DNA from: Omphalotus guepiniiformis
Lineage: Eukaryota; Basidiomycota; Agaricomycetes; Agaricales; Omphalotaceae
Length of the DNA stretch: 64,000 nt
Assembly (NCBI GenBank): GCA_028554645.1
Contig: JAQOOI010000064.1
Span: 2,170,001 to 2,234,000, forward strand
Reading direction: 5' to 3'
In this document: positions 25,142 through 36,068 of the stretch, in pieces
How the letters are laid out: every line of letters begins with the position of its first letter
Position numbering within the stretch: position 1 is the stretch's first letter
Notes under the pieces: model-generated
Database searches by the model: none
Told to the model about the DNA's origin: nothing
The model's input: the letters and a program-made list of their open reading frames with translations, nothing else
Translations under genes and position numbers: made by a program

Positions 25142-25939
25142 TTCTTTCATGGACTCAAATTCCACTTCATCATGATGGACTTATCTTCGCTGTCGAGTTT
25201 TCTGTACAATTGAATTTCCCTTATACTTATATTTTATCCTTATTTTAATTATGCGGAATGTACGACTATCTTTTTGAATCTGTTGTTATACTTGAAACTT
25301 GAGTGTTATTGCAATACGGTGTCGTCTGGCTAAATGCTACAGGTACAGCCTTAGAGTGCAGATACTACTCATCCGTGAGCTCGCAGAAGATGTATACTAT
25401 ATAGGTCATACATTGTGGTAAGGAAGTCATTCAAGCTCGGTTGCGCGTCCAATAGAACATTTCAATCATTGAACGAACAGATAGCGAATAGAGCAGTATT
25501 TCGCCGATTCGCAACCGCCAACACGTGGCGCTCTCACTTGCCAAAAACGGTGCAAGTTCGTAACCGGCGGCTAAAAGTTAATGACGAACCACTACGTGGC
25601 GTCCTTCTTTCCACCCGTTCTTCTCTCAGAACAGCTGAAAACAGCCAAATTCCAGGGAACTGAAAAGCTCGAGATTGCTTCATTGTAGCAATTCATAGTA
25701 TCGACATGTAAGCAAATGACACATAATGATGATCTTCAACTCGTATCAAACAACATCCACTGACTCAGGAGTATACGATTCTAGTCGAAAATGGCATTAA
25801 TAGCGCTCTCGTCTCATTTCCAAGGCTTAGAACTCGGATAAGATTGATCTACTTTCAACAACTTCGGGTTAGCCAGGTCGCGCTCATATAGCTCTTACTT
25901 GGTTTCCTTTTTGGATCATGAGTTGCTCCCCATTCGCTC
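25142..25939. other. Spacer between GST copies
   Basis: No gene was recognised. An 82-codon plus-strand frame (25415-25663) has no motif and does not resemble either GST. Confidence 0.45.
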
Positions 25940-25946
25940 TATAAAA
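25940..25946 (+). promoter_or_regulatory. TATA box of GST copy 2
   Basis: TATAAAA lies 81-87 bp before the ATG at 26027 and is followed by a pyrimidine-rich leader. No comparably clear TATA box was seen before copy 1, so the two copies may be regulated differently. Confidence 0.45.
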
Positions 25947-26026
25947 GTAATGCTTTTGGTACACTCTTTTTCTTCAATTTCTCTCTACTGCAGTCCCTCT
26001 CATCTACTATTGACAGTTTGACAGCC

Positions 26027-26853
26027 ATGTCGAACCGTCACTATTCCTCGCGTTCTGTCGCGACACCAGTGATTATTCTTTACGACGTGCGAGGCAATAG
26101 TCCTCAGCCGTGGGCTCCCAATATCTGGCGTATCAGGTCTGTTTAGAACTTACATAGCTCCTCCTGGACTTCACTGACATCTTTGCCAGATTTATCCTCA
26201 ACTTCAAGCGTCTGCAATATCGTACACAGTGGGTCGAATTCCACGACATCGAAGCTACTCTGCATTCGATTGGTGCAAAACCTAGCTCGCACCGAAGCGA
26301 TGGACACCCCGTATATACACTTCCCGTCATCGTCGATCCTACACGCAACCCAACGCATCCGGAGATCGTCTCGAATCCTAATACGATTGCCGAATATCTA
26401 GAGACATTCTATCCAGCGCGACCCGTGTTTCCGGAGGGATCTCGGGCGCTACAGTCTCTTTTTGTTCATTACATTCAAGAGGTGTTCGCGAAGCCTCTTC
26501 TTCCTATTATGATCCCTGCATCGGCTCGCGGTTTACCTGAGCGCAGTGCTCAGTATTATCCTGGACCTCAGGCAGTAGCGTTGCCGCCTGGGCCGCAGCG
26601 TGAACGGGCTTGGCAGTTGGTCAAGGAGCAATTCGATTTCCTCGCTCGTATTCTAGAGAAGAATCTCTCTGACGGAGATGGAATTTGCGCTATGGGACAT
26701 CATCTTTCTTACGCTGACTTTGCGCTGTGCTCTATGCTTATTTGGATCGAGAATGTGGCGCCTCACGATGGCTGGGCTCGAGTCAGAGAGTGGAATGACG
26801 GGCGCTGGATCAGACTACGCGATAGATGCCGTGACTATATGGACGTTTTCTGA
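26027..26853 (+). CDS. Etherase-like glutathione S-transferase, copy 2
   Basis: Exons 26027-26136 and 26190-26853, with a 53-bp intron, give 257 aa. The fold and class are the same as the copy at 24271-25141: WAPNIWRIRFILNFKRLQY at the N-terminus, YTLPVIVDPTRNP, then the helical domain with GDGICAMGHHLSYADFALC. The protein is about 15 residues shorter than copy 1, mainly in the loop after FAKPLLP, which points to divergence in the substrate-binding helical domain. It shares the intron position and orientation with copy 1. It is likely a glutathione-dependent detoxification enzyme with unknown substrate. Confidence 0.88.
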
Positions 26854-27748
26854 GTCTTTTGAGACTGGCCGGTCTGTGATATATAGCGATTACTCACAGA
26901 CTGGTAGGTATGAAAGTAATTACCTCGGAATTTGATAGATTGTCGATAGATTGTCGCTCTTTCCCTTTACAATATTAACAGCTAATGTATACATTCACGA
27001 ACCAAATATGACAATTTATTGAACCGTCTGACCAAAGATGACTGGAGACCCCTTCTGAGGCTTTAGATTGTGATTATGATTATATGTAATACTAAAATGA
27101 GGTAAAGATCTACAGGCATTCGAAGTCTTGGTATTCGCCGACTCCAAAACCCGATTATTGGTGTACAAGTTTTGAATAATCAAATGAAGTGGTATTTCAA
27201 CAAAGTTTGCAAAATACGGCGTCTACTTGATTTGAGTGACAACCAATCATCTCCGACAAAACTCAGTCTCTAGTATGTCGGCCTTGGATCAAGTGTCGGT
27301 ACTTTCGGTGTACTTGCTTATCGGGATGAGCCATGCTGACAATCATTTGTCAGTCCTACCAACCGTGCCGCTCCGCTGTACCCGTACTACCAACACGCAA
27401 ACCTTCACGGGTTGCGAACCACCCGACGCGAGTTTTAAATCGAACGACTTGCTGATACACGGAGTTGACAAGGAATCGTGATGAATACGACGCCGACTGC
27501 CACGACCCGTCCGAACGCGAGTAAATTTACGTAGAACTTCAACCACTTGATAAACGCATGGTTGACAAGGATCGTGAAATGCACCAACTTTGCAGTCGAG
27601 CGCTATATACGCATAGACACGAGCGGCTAGCAACTTGAAGGACATTCATCTATTTTCATAGACCGTCGTAAGGTTCAATTCACTTACAGTTACACGATAT
27701 CAAGCAGCTCTATCCTATACCCTATACACAATCGCACCCAATAGGCTT
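26854..27748. other. Convergent spacer
   Basis: The 895 bp between the stops of GST copy 2 and OLE1 has no recognised gene. Two imperfect direct repeats of about 20 bp built on GTTGACAAGGA(A)TCGTGA occur near 27462 and 27562. Confidence 0.4.
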
Positions 27749-29910
27749 TCACTGCTCAAGTCTAGCAATCTTGAACTCGTTCATCCTTCTTGTAGCCGCA
27801 CGCGAATGATTATTGAGGCCTCCCTCGAAAGCCCAAGATGCATCACGCCATCGCGCATTTTCGACATTGTCGCTCAAGTCGTCATTTGACGCTCGGAGAG
27901 CGTATTTCCGTAGAACTGAAGCACCACCCGGCTGGTAACGTTGATAGTCAACAAGAAGGATCAAAGCGGGTAGAAGTATGCACAGATGAAGCAAAAGAAT
28001 TCACGGAGGGCTGAAGCAGCCGCGATGCTTGAATATGTCGAGAAGTCGCTGAATACGATCTCGACATTTGAACATCGAGCGCTACGCTCTGCCGATACGC
28101 GTAAATCACGCCAGAATAGAGGACGAACAGCAAAACAAAACAAAGACGGAAAAGACATACGTGTTCAGCCATATATGCGGTGACATCTATCACCCATCCG
28201 TTCAGCAACACGACACACCGCCCCGATTTCTGTTTGAGATACTCCCTTGCGTCAGTAATTGTCCAGTTCTCGCCAGCCCAAGGGGCCTCATCATACGGTG
28301 GAGGGACGCCGTGCATTGTCTTATGAGACATGTACGCAAGAGACTCCTTCATGTCAACTTCGCGAGCACGGCGAAGGCTTGTCACCCATCCGAATCGATG
28401 GAGAAGCAGAATGACCCATTTTGAGGGATCCCAGGCGATCAGGGACGGACCCGAACGGAAATCGTGTGGGAAGGTGTGCTGAGTTTTTGTTTCAATGAGA
28501 ATTTACGAAAGCGCGAGAATAGAGTTAGCGTACATGCTGTTAAAAGGTTTCAAGGTCAGTTGATTGATAGAGTACTATAGCTGTAGAAAAAAACATACAA
28601 AATTATGACTCCCTTCACCGCTTGTAAGAATAGCTAACAACTAAACCCAACGTAAATCCGTAGCTCTATAGATCAAGGTGTATAGCTTACTAGACTTCCA
28701 CGGGACGTATCCTCGTCCGAGTACGGTTGAAGCCCGTCCCAATGGGCCAATCTATGTATATCAAAGAATTAGTGCGAATGACGCGGAGAGTTGAATGATG
28801 AAGTGCTAACGAATTGACAAAGAAAGTGCAGTGCCACACGGCCAGCCTCGATACCAGACCTCCCCATATGAATGCACCGATGGCGTCACCCCAAAGAGAG
28901 CCTATCAAAGGCGGTACAACAAAACCCAAAAATAGTGCTAACGGAACTGCGGAGAATTGAGTAGGAAGTGAGGAAGCACAAGACACAGCGAGTACCGTAA
29001 TATCTGTGCTGGAAGCGCACCACTTTCGTAAAAGGAATAAGAATTAGAATTGCAATACGAGAGTACGAGAGGGTGATACACACCAGGATCATGATCCAAG
29101 TCCTCCCGATCGACTAGTTCTAGTTTGTTATAAGTCGGTTTGAAGAAAATCCATCCCATATGAGAATAGAGCAGTCCCCGCGTTGCAGCATACCTGCCGA
29201 AGTGATTCAAAATTGGTCATGGGTGGGTGGAAAGAACAGAACACGTACGGGTCGTGTACTGGGTCATCGGTGAAACGCTGGATTCACCTCAACCAGGTCA
29301 AGACAAGAGCGTAAAAGAAGCAGAATCGAGAGTTTCCGTACATGATGAAGTCTGTGGCGAAGACACCTAGAATTTGTCCGTGAGATTCCTCACAATTCAT
29401 GCTGTCTGTCATGTCAATTAACCTACCACCACTATAACAGGAAAATCATGTCAGAACAACAACATAGTTTCAACAAAAACCTCTTTTTGCCTCTGACCTT
29501 GATCGAGCCTTGGAATCCAGCTGACCCAAGAACCGCCAACACAATTCGAACACCCAAACTAGCGCGAAAGGCTCTGTGAGAGTACAAGCGGTGATAACCG
29601 ATAGTAATCCTGTCGAATGTCAAGAGACGAATATAACAAGCTTCAGAGGACTGCCACGCAAAAAAGGTACAACGTCGAACCCAAATTCTGCAAGCTGCCA
29701 CGAAACATACGCTAATACTAGACTTGCCCTTGATACTGCGGTCGGAGGACGATAATAGATGCCGAACAACGCTGCGAGATGGACAGAAAAGAAAAAGATG
29801 CTGTTGCTCCACCAAATTTGGGGACGAGGAGGCGCTGCCGTGTCCATGAGGGGAATATTATTATTTGGGGATTGAATAATGGGCGGCAAAAAAGTGAGTA
29901 ATTGAGACAT
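27749..29910 (-). CDS. OLE1: Delta-9 acyl-CoA (stearoyl) desaturase with cytochrome b5 domain
   Basis: This ER membrane diiron enzyme makes oleate and palmitoleate. Exons: 29910-29681, 29609-29498, 29431-29427, 29366-29342, 29277-29249, 29193-29084, 29022-28996, 28946-28811, 28751-28691, 28640-28599, 28536-28534, 28478-28161, 27931-27749. They give 426 aa. The three His boxes are HRLYSH (83-88), HRLHH (120-124) and HNFHH (257-261). Membrane segments flank them. A C-terminal cytochrome b5 domain contains EHPGG. Two micro-exons are needed: a 5-nt exon completing WWCLRH, and a 3-nt exon that adds His260 of the third box. The last intron is 229 bp, far longer than the rest, and splits the heme motif between H and PGG. 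The gene is divergent from an IF1-like gene. OLE1 is usually essential. Confidence 0.93.
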
Positions 29911-30316
29911 CTTATATACTCTTTTTAGGTACGATGAGTACCCGGTGCACCGTAATTGAACGGTTGTCAGGCCACGGATCGATTCGGTGCTGCCAATCAA
30001 CTTTTGAAAACACTGTTTTCTACTCGTTTTCTGATCATCTTTCATTGTTTTTTCGTCTCGCTAAGAACGATATCATGCTTGGTGCTTGAAAAGTAAATAC
30101 TGAGGCTTTAAGCTTTAAGGTGTACAGCGGCCTGACTTTTATCAACAAAACTGAATTTCTGCCGTTTACACTCTTGACAGCCATTAGTTTACTTGAATAC
30201 GTACTGATCGAGATCACACAGCGCATACATCTTCAAATGCCCCGCTTTGACTTCCTCCCCATTCGTACCCATCAACCATGACGTCACTACACGTACCTTT
30301 ATCTTATCCAGTCACG
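29911..30316. promoter_or_regulatory. Divergent promoter of OLE1 and the IF1-like gene
   Basis: This 406-bp region is shared by two head-to-head genes. A CCAAT box lies at 29993-29997. No other element is clear. Confidence 0.4.
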
Positions 30317-30681
30317 ATGTCTGCTTCAGGCGCAACAGCACAAGTGAATATCTCTCTTCTACAAGTGCTCTTAGAGTTGACACATTGCACATTTCAAGGA
30401 TTCGAGTTGGAAGGCGAGAGAACAGAGTGAGGAGGCGCGGTACATTCATGAAAAGGTACGTTTGTTCAAAGTGTACAGAAGCTAGTGTAACGTATACTCC
30501 TGAGCAGGAACAAGCCCAACTCGCTGCACTTCGTGACCAGTTAGATAAAAAGTCTAACGAATCGTCGAACATAAGCTCTGAAACCACCAGTGCTTCAGCT
30601 CGCGACAAGAACTTTGAAGGCGGTTTTGGTGGGCAAGAAGACTTGGAAGATCGATACGCTACTACTAGTGGAGAGCATTGA
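30317..30681 (+). CDS. ATPase inhibitor (IF1)-like small protein
   Basis: Exons 30317-30343, 30399-30455 and 30505-30681, with introns of 55 and 49 bp, give 86 aa. The core, WKAREQSEEARYIHEK followed by QEQAQLAALRDQLDKK, resembles the helical inhibitory region and coiled coil of mitochondrial F1-ATPase inhibitors. The tail is Gly/Ser-rich and acidic. All phases close only with the introns; unspliced, the same region gives a different 144-codon frame that I reject. Oddly, the N-terminus (MSASGATAQ) is not a typical mitochondrial presequence. Either targeting differs, a 5' exon is missed, or the protein is an IF1 relative with another role. The size fits the family. Confidence 0.6.
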
Positions 30682-31060
30682 AATGACCGATTGTATATGA
30701 TAACATAGGATTAATTGTGCAAAATTTCGTGTTTATTTCACTTGATTAAATCATGGAAAGAGGCTCAATGAATAACTTTCTACAAATCTTCATTCTACGC
30801 AAATGAGGTATGGGTATATCCAAATATCCAATCGGCAATAACACGTTCGGCAGAGAGGGGGGTTGAGGGTAGAAGCATGAGACATGCACGTCTGGCGAAC
30901 GATGCCAATAGGGAAAAAGTACGGATAATGATGAAGAAGGGATGAAGAGTAGAAGTGGAATAACACGAGCGTCGTGGTAGCTATACCGTATATGGATATA
31001 TGTATAATAGTATAATCAAGGTGTGTGTCACAAGAAAAGAGTTCGAGATCTGTCTGATAG
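30682..31060. other. Downstream spacer
   Basis: This AT-rich 3' region follows the IF1-like gene and converges on the GH5 gene. No gene was seen. Confidence 0.45.
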
Positions 31061-31140
31061 GGAGTGACAAAGATATAGAGAATAACGACAGAATTGAAGG
31101 GGAGTGACAAAGATATAGAGAATAACGACAGAATTGAAGG
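31061..31140. repeat. Perfect 40-bp tandem duplication
   Basis: The 40 bases at 31061-31100, starting GGAGTGACAAAG, are repeated exactly at 31101-31140. The repeat lies between convergent genes, in what is probably the 3' UTR or downstream region of the GH5 gene. Perfect identity suggests a recent event. Confidence 0.95.
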
Positions 31141-31419
31141 AAAGAACGAGTGTGTGGTGAGTAATTGAGGAATAGAAATGCGGATAAATAGTCAATACTT
31201 TGCTTTTCAGAGGAAGAAATTGGCGTGAAGAAACAGAACAAAAAAAAATTGTCCGACAAATGCTAATGAGAAACAGATGTAGAAAAAAAAAGAGCTATGG
31301 GACAACAGCAACAAACAACTTCGCACATATTCCATCATCATGCACCCGACATACATTTAACGAGTAGAAGAAAAAGAGCGCAATAGTTCATAATCACCAT
31401 AGAGTGAAATATGAACATA
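31141..31419. other. A-rich spacer before the GH5 stop
   Basis: This A-rich stretch with several poly-A runs has no frame of note. Confidence 0.45.
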
Positions 31420-34202
31420 TCAACGAGCGAAGGGTGCCGGTGTAATAACCGGTTCCCTCAACTCCAACACAGGCTCTTTCCTCTTCGTTGTAGCACCCGA
31501 GCACAGCGGTGATGGAGGTGCGGCGGCTGTACCAACCCAAGGGTCTAAATACGAACAAGATGAAATAGCAACCATCAACCCGGCATTGTCGCTCGGATTC
31601 ACCCAACCATTCCCAACACTCGGCGTAGCAGTCGCCGTGGCACCGCTCTGCGTGAACGTAGGACCAGGCAGAGTAGGTATCGGCCCAGTAGGGGTGTATG
31701 TCGGTAGAAGGGATGCAGCTCCCCCTGAATTGATCGATGCCGGGGGCCAGGGATATGAAGCACTAACCGCGGCGTCGATGTTACCAGCACCCGCTCCACC
31801 AGTCTGGTACGGTTTGAGGGGAGGAGTCCAAGGAGAGGTATTACCGCAAACGCCTGCTGCTTCTCGAGGATCTTTAGGCATCCAACCATTCTGAAGTCCG
31901 AGCTGGTAGGACCAAGAAGGTGCTTCTACTTTCCCGGTGACGCTGGAGTTGGCAATCTTCCACGTCCAGAAGAAATAATTCTAAACAAATCGTTAAAACG
32001 CTTTGGCTATGCCTTTAACACTTGCTTTACCTGAAGCGAATCCATACTAGCAAGTGCAAAGTTCTTGACAGAATCTTTCATCGTCTGATCCCAATTCTGC
32101 CAATCCGTCCAGGGCGTACAACTTCCAACACGATCGAACGTTGTGTCCACAGTATACGTCCCATCATACCTCGTGCCCTGACCAACCCCATTGACCCACA
32201 ATCCACAGTCTGTTACGGCATTACTGAACTCGCCGGCAAGACTTAAACCAAAGGCGGACATGGAGGTATTAACATCACTACCCCAATCGCAAGGAGCAGT
32301 AGCGTAAGTGCCCATGGCAGCATTAGACTGGGGACCGAAGCACAGGTACGGGTGAGAGTCGAGAGCAATTCTGTCAGCATTAGGGAGGAACCCAGCCCAA
32401 TTATTACGGAGCATGAAAGCGTCAGAGAAAGAGATGAAAGGTCCATTGCCCTCGCCTATACCACCCGCCCTGCGAACAAATTCATACGCTTGCAAGTAGC
32501 TAAAGGAACAAGGTTAGGATACATATTAGTGTTGTGAGAAAAACACGTAGTAGCTCGACAAAGCTTGCTGCCCCATAAACTGAGCTCTTGGCTCGTTGGT
32601 AATACCAAACATGGTCACGACGTTCTTGTACTGAGGCTGAGAAATAAATTCTGAAAGGATACGGATATGGTCTAAAGCCCGCTGAGCATTCGCAAGACCC
32701 ATAGGGCCCACCAGCATGTTGATATCACCCAATTTTCCGGAGTGATTCCATCCGTTTTGACTTCCAGGAAGGGCATGGTAGTCGAGATTGATGCGAAGGC
32801 CGTACTTTCGTGCCCACTGAATAGCTTTGAGAAAGTATCTATGGAGTACGATCAGTGTCTTCTTCCCCATTTATGCCTGTCGAAACTCACTGCCAAGACA
32901 CGTTGGCAAGAAAAGGTTCTCCTGGACGGGTTTCAATAGCCCAGAAACCGAGGGAAATGCGAACATAGTTGAGGCCTGCACCAGCAATTTCCGCAAAGTC
33001 TTTTTCGGTCTGCAGGGAAATGATAAGAATAGTAGACATATAAGAAATATTTACGCACAATGAACGTCTTGTAATGATTCTCTAATGTTGCCAGACCTTC
33101 TGAGGTAGCAGCCATGTTCTCGCAAAGTGTCCATTCGTCGATGGCAGGAGTGGTGTTGTTAACAAAAGGCTCGTACAGATAGGGAGCACTAGATGAAAGT
33201 CAGCTTGCTGGAACACGTTCGTGGGATACGAAAACACTTGCATAAACTGATATAAAAAGGCGGATTAGTCGGAATTAAAAATCACTTGTAACAAGCAAGC
33301 ACTTACAGGTTCGGGCACGAGCCATCCACCAATGTTCACACTAACCAGGGAGCATAAACAACCAGCGAGACAAGATAATCAACTCCTTTACTCACACCTC
33401 TAATCTGTTCCACGCCGTAATTGAACGACTCATTCAGAGCCGAAGTCCAAGACTGAGCCCTTGCACCATCGTTGAATGGATCGTTCTCGTCCCAGTACCA
33501 AGTGCCACCAAAGGAATTGGAATAGGTGAAGGTAGTACCATCTTGCATAGTGACTGTACTTCCATCTCCACCAGTCACAGCCAAATTACTCTTGGTACCT
33601 GAATCACCGCCGGAGGAACCAGAGCCAGAACTAGCTGAAGGTTCAGAGCCCGAAGTAGCAGCGTCATTATTCGCCTTGTTTTGGTTGGGTTTGACAACAG
33701 CAAAGTAGACGGGAATGACAACAGCAATTATTAAAAGAGCGATAGCGGCGACGATAGCGAAGATCATAACTTTACGCCTAGACTTTGGAGGGACATACGC
33801 TGCGCGCTTCTCGTTTAGGTATCTGTTATTTCCCTGCCCAAGAGGAGACATGTTCATGTCGCGATCCGATGAAAAGTCATGAGGATCATCATGGTAATGT
33901 GCTCCAGACGTAGCACCATGAGCGTCGTTCAACGCGTATACGGAGGAAGAATACTCTGATGCCCGACCATCGGAAGGAAAGGTGTTATGAGATGAAGCGT
34001 AGGAGTCGCGAATACTAGGACCGCCTTCACTGTAGAGAGCTGGACCGATGAAACGAGGCTGAGCAGCTGGAAGTGGTGTAGAATCGTCAAATGGAGAAGT
34101 CAAACCAGGAGAAGGAGGGGTATTGTATAAAGTGTCTGTATGCGCCTGCTCATTTGTGAGGGGCAAAGGGTCGTAAGATGGACCGCTGGGCTGAGGCGAC
34201 AT
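31420..34202 (-). CDS. Membrane-anchored GH5 exo-beta-1,3-glucanase
   Basis: This cell-wall glucanase has type II membrane topology. The model exons are 34202-33396, 33340-33307, 33246-33242, 33188-33059, 33009-32891, 32838-32560, 32499-32031 and 31980-31420, about 800 aa. A long Ser/Pro cytosolic N-terminus precedes one transmembrane helix ([21 protein letters not shown]). A Ser/Gly linker and the GH5 barrel follow: [25 protein letters not shown], the acid/base Glu in FGITNEPR, the nucleophile Glu in SLAGEFSNA, and FFWTWK. The exon at 33246-33242 is 5 nt and is followed by a GC-AG intron. Two junctions are troubled. 33396/33340 leaves one surplus base in the conserved frame with any GT-AG choice. 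32560/32499 needs a donor that drops three family residues. A TATA box lies upstream. A sequencing indel or unusual splicing is possible. Confidence 0.85.
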
Positions 34203-34269
34203 GGTGGCAGTGGGGAAACCGGGGAAGAATGAAGGAATGCCTCCCTTTCCTCGGCTGTTTGTGTTTGCC

Positions 34270-34278
34270 TTTTATATA
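34270..34278 (-). promoter_or_regulatory. TATA box of the GH5 gene
   Basis: TATATAAAA reads on the minus strand 68-76 bp before the ATG at 34202. Confidence 0.5.
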
Positions 34279-36068
34279 ACACACGGCATCTAGTCTCAGA
34301 CTTTTTTTCTCTCTGTCTTTGTCTTGTCTTACTCTCAGAGCTTTTTTTTCGTTGCTGTGTACATCTTATGGTTCGAAATTCTCCATCAATAGAGGTTCAA
34401 CATTACGTTCAAGTTGTCATGCTAGTGCTTTTGGTTGCTTCAGGCCATCAGACATGTTCCCAAAGAGAGTGTAAGGCATGTATCTCCTGTATCTCCTGTG
34501 TCCTGTGTTTCTTCCATCTCATTCTGCATATACTGGGCAGAGCTGGGCAAGTCGCTTACCTTCGATCGTTCGTTTCATTGGTGCAACCTCTCGCAAGCCT
34601 TCGCAAGCATGGAAAAATCGCACCTCGATCAAAATTCGCATGAGAGAAAACGCCTATTATAACAATCCCATCTCCATCAGCAAATCAATCATCATCCTTG
34701 TACAGATATCCTGCTTCATACGCCTATTCCAGCATAGACGATAGGGTACCATTTGACTCCCCAGACTTATCACAAAAATGTCTTGCACCCTTGGCCCAAT
34801 GCTGTACCAAAACCAAAACCAAAACCCAATTCGCTGGTGATGGATAGGAGAAGTTTCCGATTATGTCATCGTCAAACCTTGGAGGCTTCTCTCACTCGTC
34901 TGTGACCTGCTTTCGTTCTGCAAATAAATAGCTCGTCCTCATTGTTCCGGGACGACTCCTCAATTTAGCACAGACTCCGGTCTGCACAATGCACATGCAC
35001 CCACATCACCACACTGATCAACGGCGTTGCATGTCCGATTTGTCACTTACTACCTGGCTTGCCTCGGCAAGGTGCAGTACAGCGGCAAGAAGACTTTCAC
35101 CGCACTAACCCCTGTATGTGAACGGCTGGCACTTTCTATGGTGACATACTATTATGAATTCGTACAAAAAAGAGTCAGCAGATCCAGTTAGCGCTACTTT
35201 CAAATTCTTCACGGCGTCCAATAACCGACGCCTGCTGGAAGCCTGTTCAGGTGAACTCACTGACCCTACCTGGGAGTGCTCCTAAAGGAATCCCGAGGCA
35301 CGCCTCGTAACTACAAGTACAGCATTCTGTTCGTGGCGGTCAAGTAAGTAAGGATTTTCTCGTCGCTTCTGAGCAATTAAATTCCGCGACATGAAACGCC
35401 CGTAATAGTTATACCACCGTCAATGAAGTTTGAAACGATTTTCGTTCGTGAGATGTGTGAGCAGTCTGAAAATGAAAGAATTCGTTCGCATCATCATACC
35501 CCATCGTTCTTCTCGGGTTCTTCTCATATCTAAGAGCACGGACCTTTAACTCACTAAATCATCAAGCAGCTGTCACAATCCCGAGTACAGACACCCTAGG
35601 CGAAGGTGGACAAGGACAGATAAGGACAGACATTGAGTCACCAGGAACATCACGAAGCCTCTACAGTTACATGTCTTGCCTGTTAGAGCGAACATACACT
35701 GTGCCTGCACCGTACATTCTTCGGTCGTGAAGCTCTAAAAGACTAAAGCCTATCATCACTCATACGTTCCGGTCAATATACTAACTACCTACGTACCGTG
35801 AATTTGATATCTACATTTCCATATGTCGAAGTAACAAAGTCACACTTCGCCACAATGAGACACTTCAAAAACCTGAAACAGACACCAGCAAACCCAATTG
35901 ATTAAATCCCACCCCAAGCTTTCGGTTCAAGGGAAAGGAAAGTCTATTCCAAACCAACCAGAACAGAAAAAAAAAGGAACGGTAATAGAGTAGACACAGA
36001 CGTATGGATACAACCCCAACCTATACAGCAAAACTAGATCTCTTTCTTCTTTACCCTAAGACCATCGC
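34279..36068. other. Intergenic, no gene recognised
   Basis: This stretch of 1.8 kb lies upstream of GH5 and downstream of the NADPH oxidase. Frames at 34368-34744 are short-repeat driven (CTCCTGTATCTCCTGTG words). Nothing else is visible on either strand. Confidence 0.45.

Noticed and set aside
28479..28598. Single 120-bp intron in OLE1
   Set aside because: It would remove one histidine of the HNFHH iron-binding box, and the intron would be twice the local length.
30247..30681. Unspliced 144-codon frame over the IF1-like gene
   Set aside because: Its first two thirds are not protein-like. The spliced 86-aa model gives a continuous helical IF1-like core.
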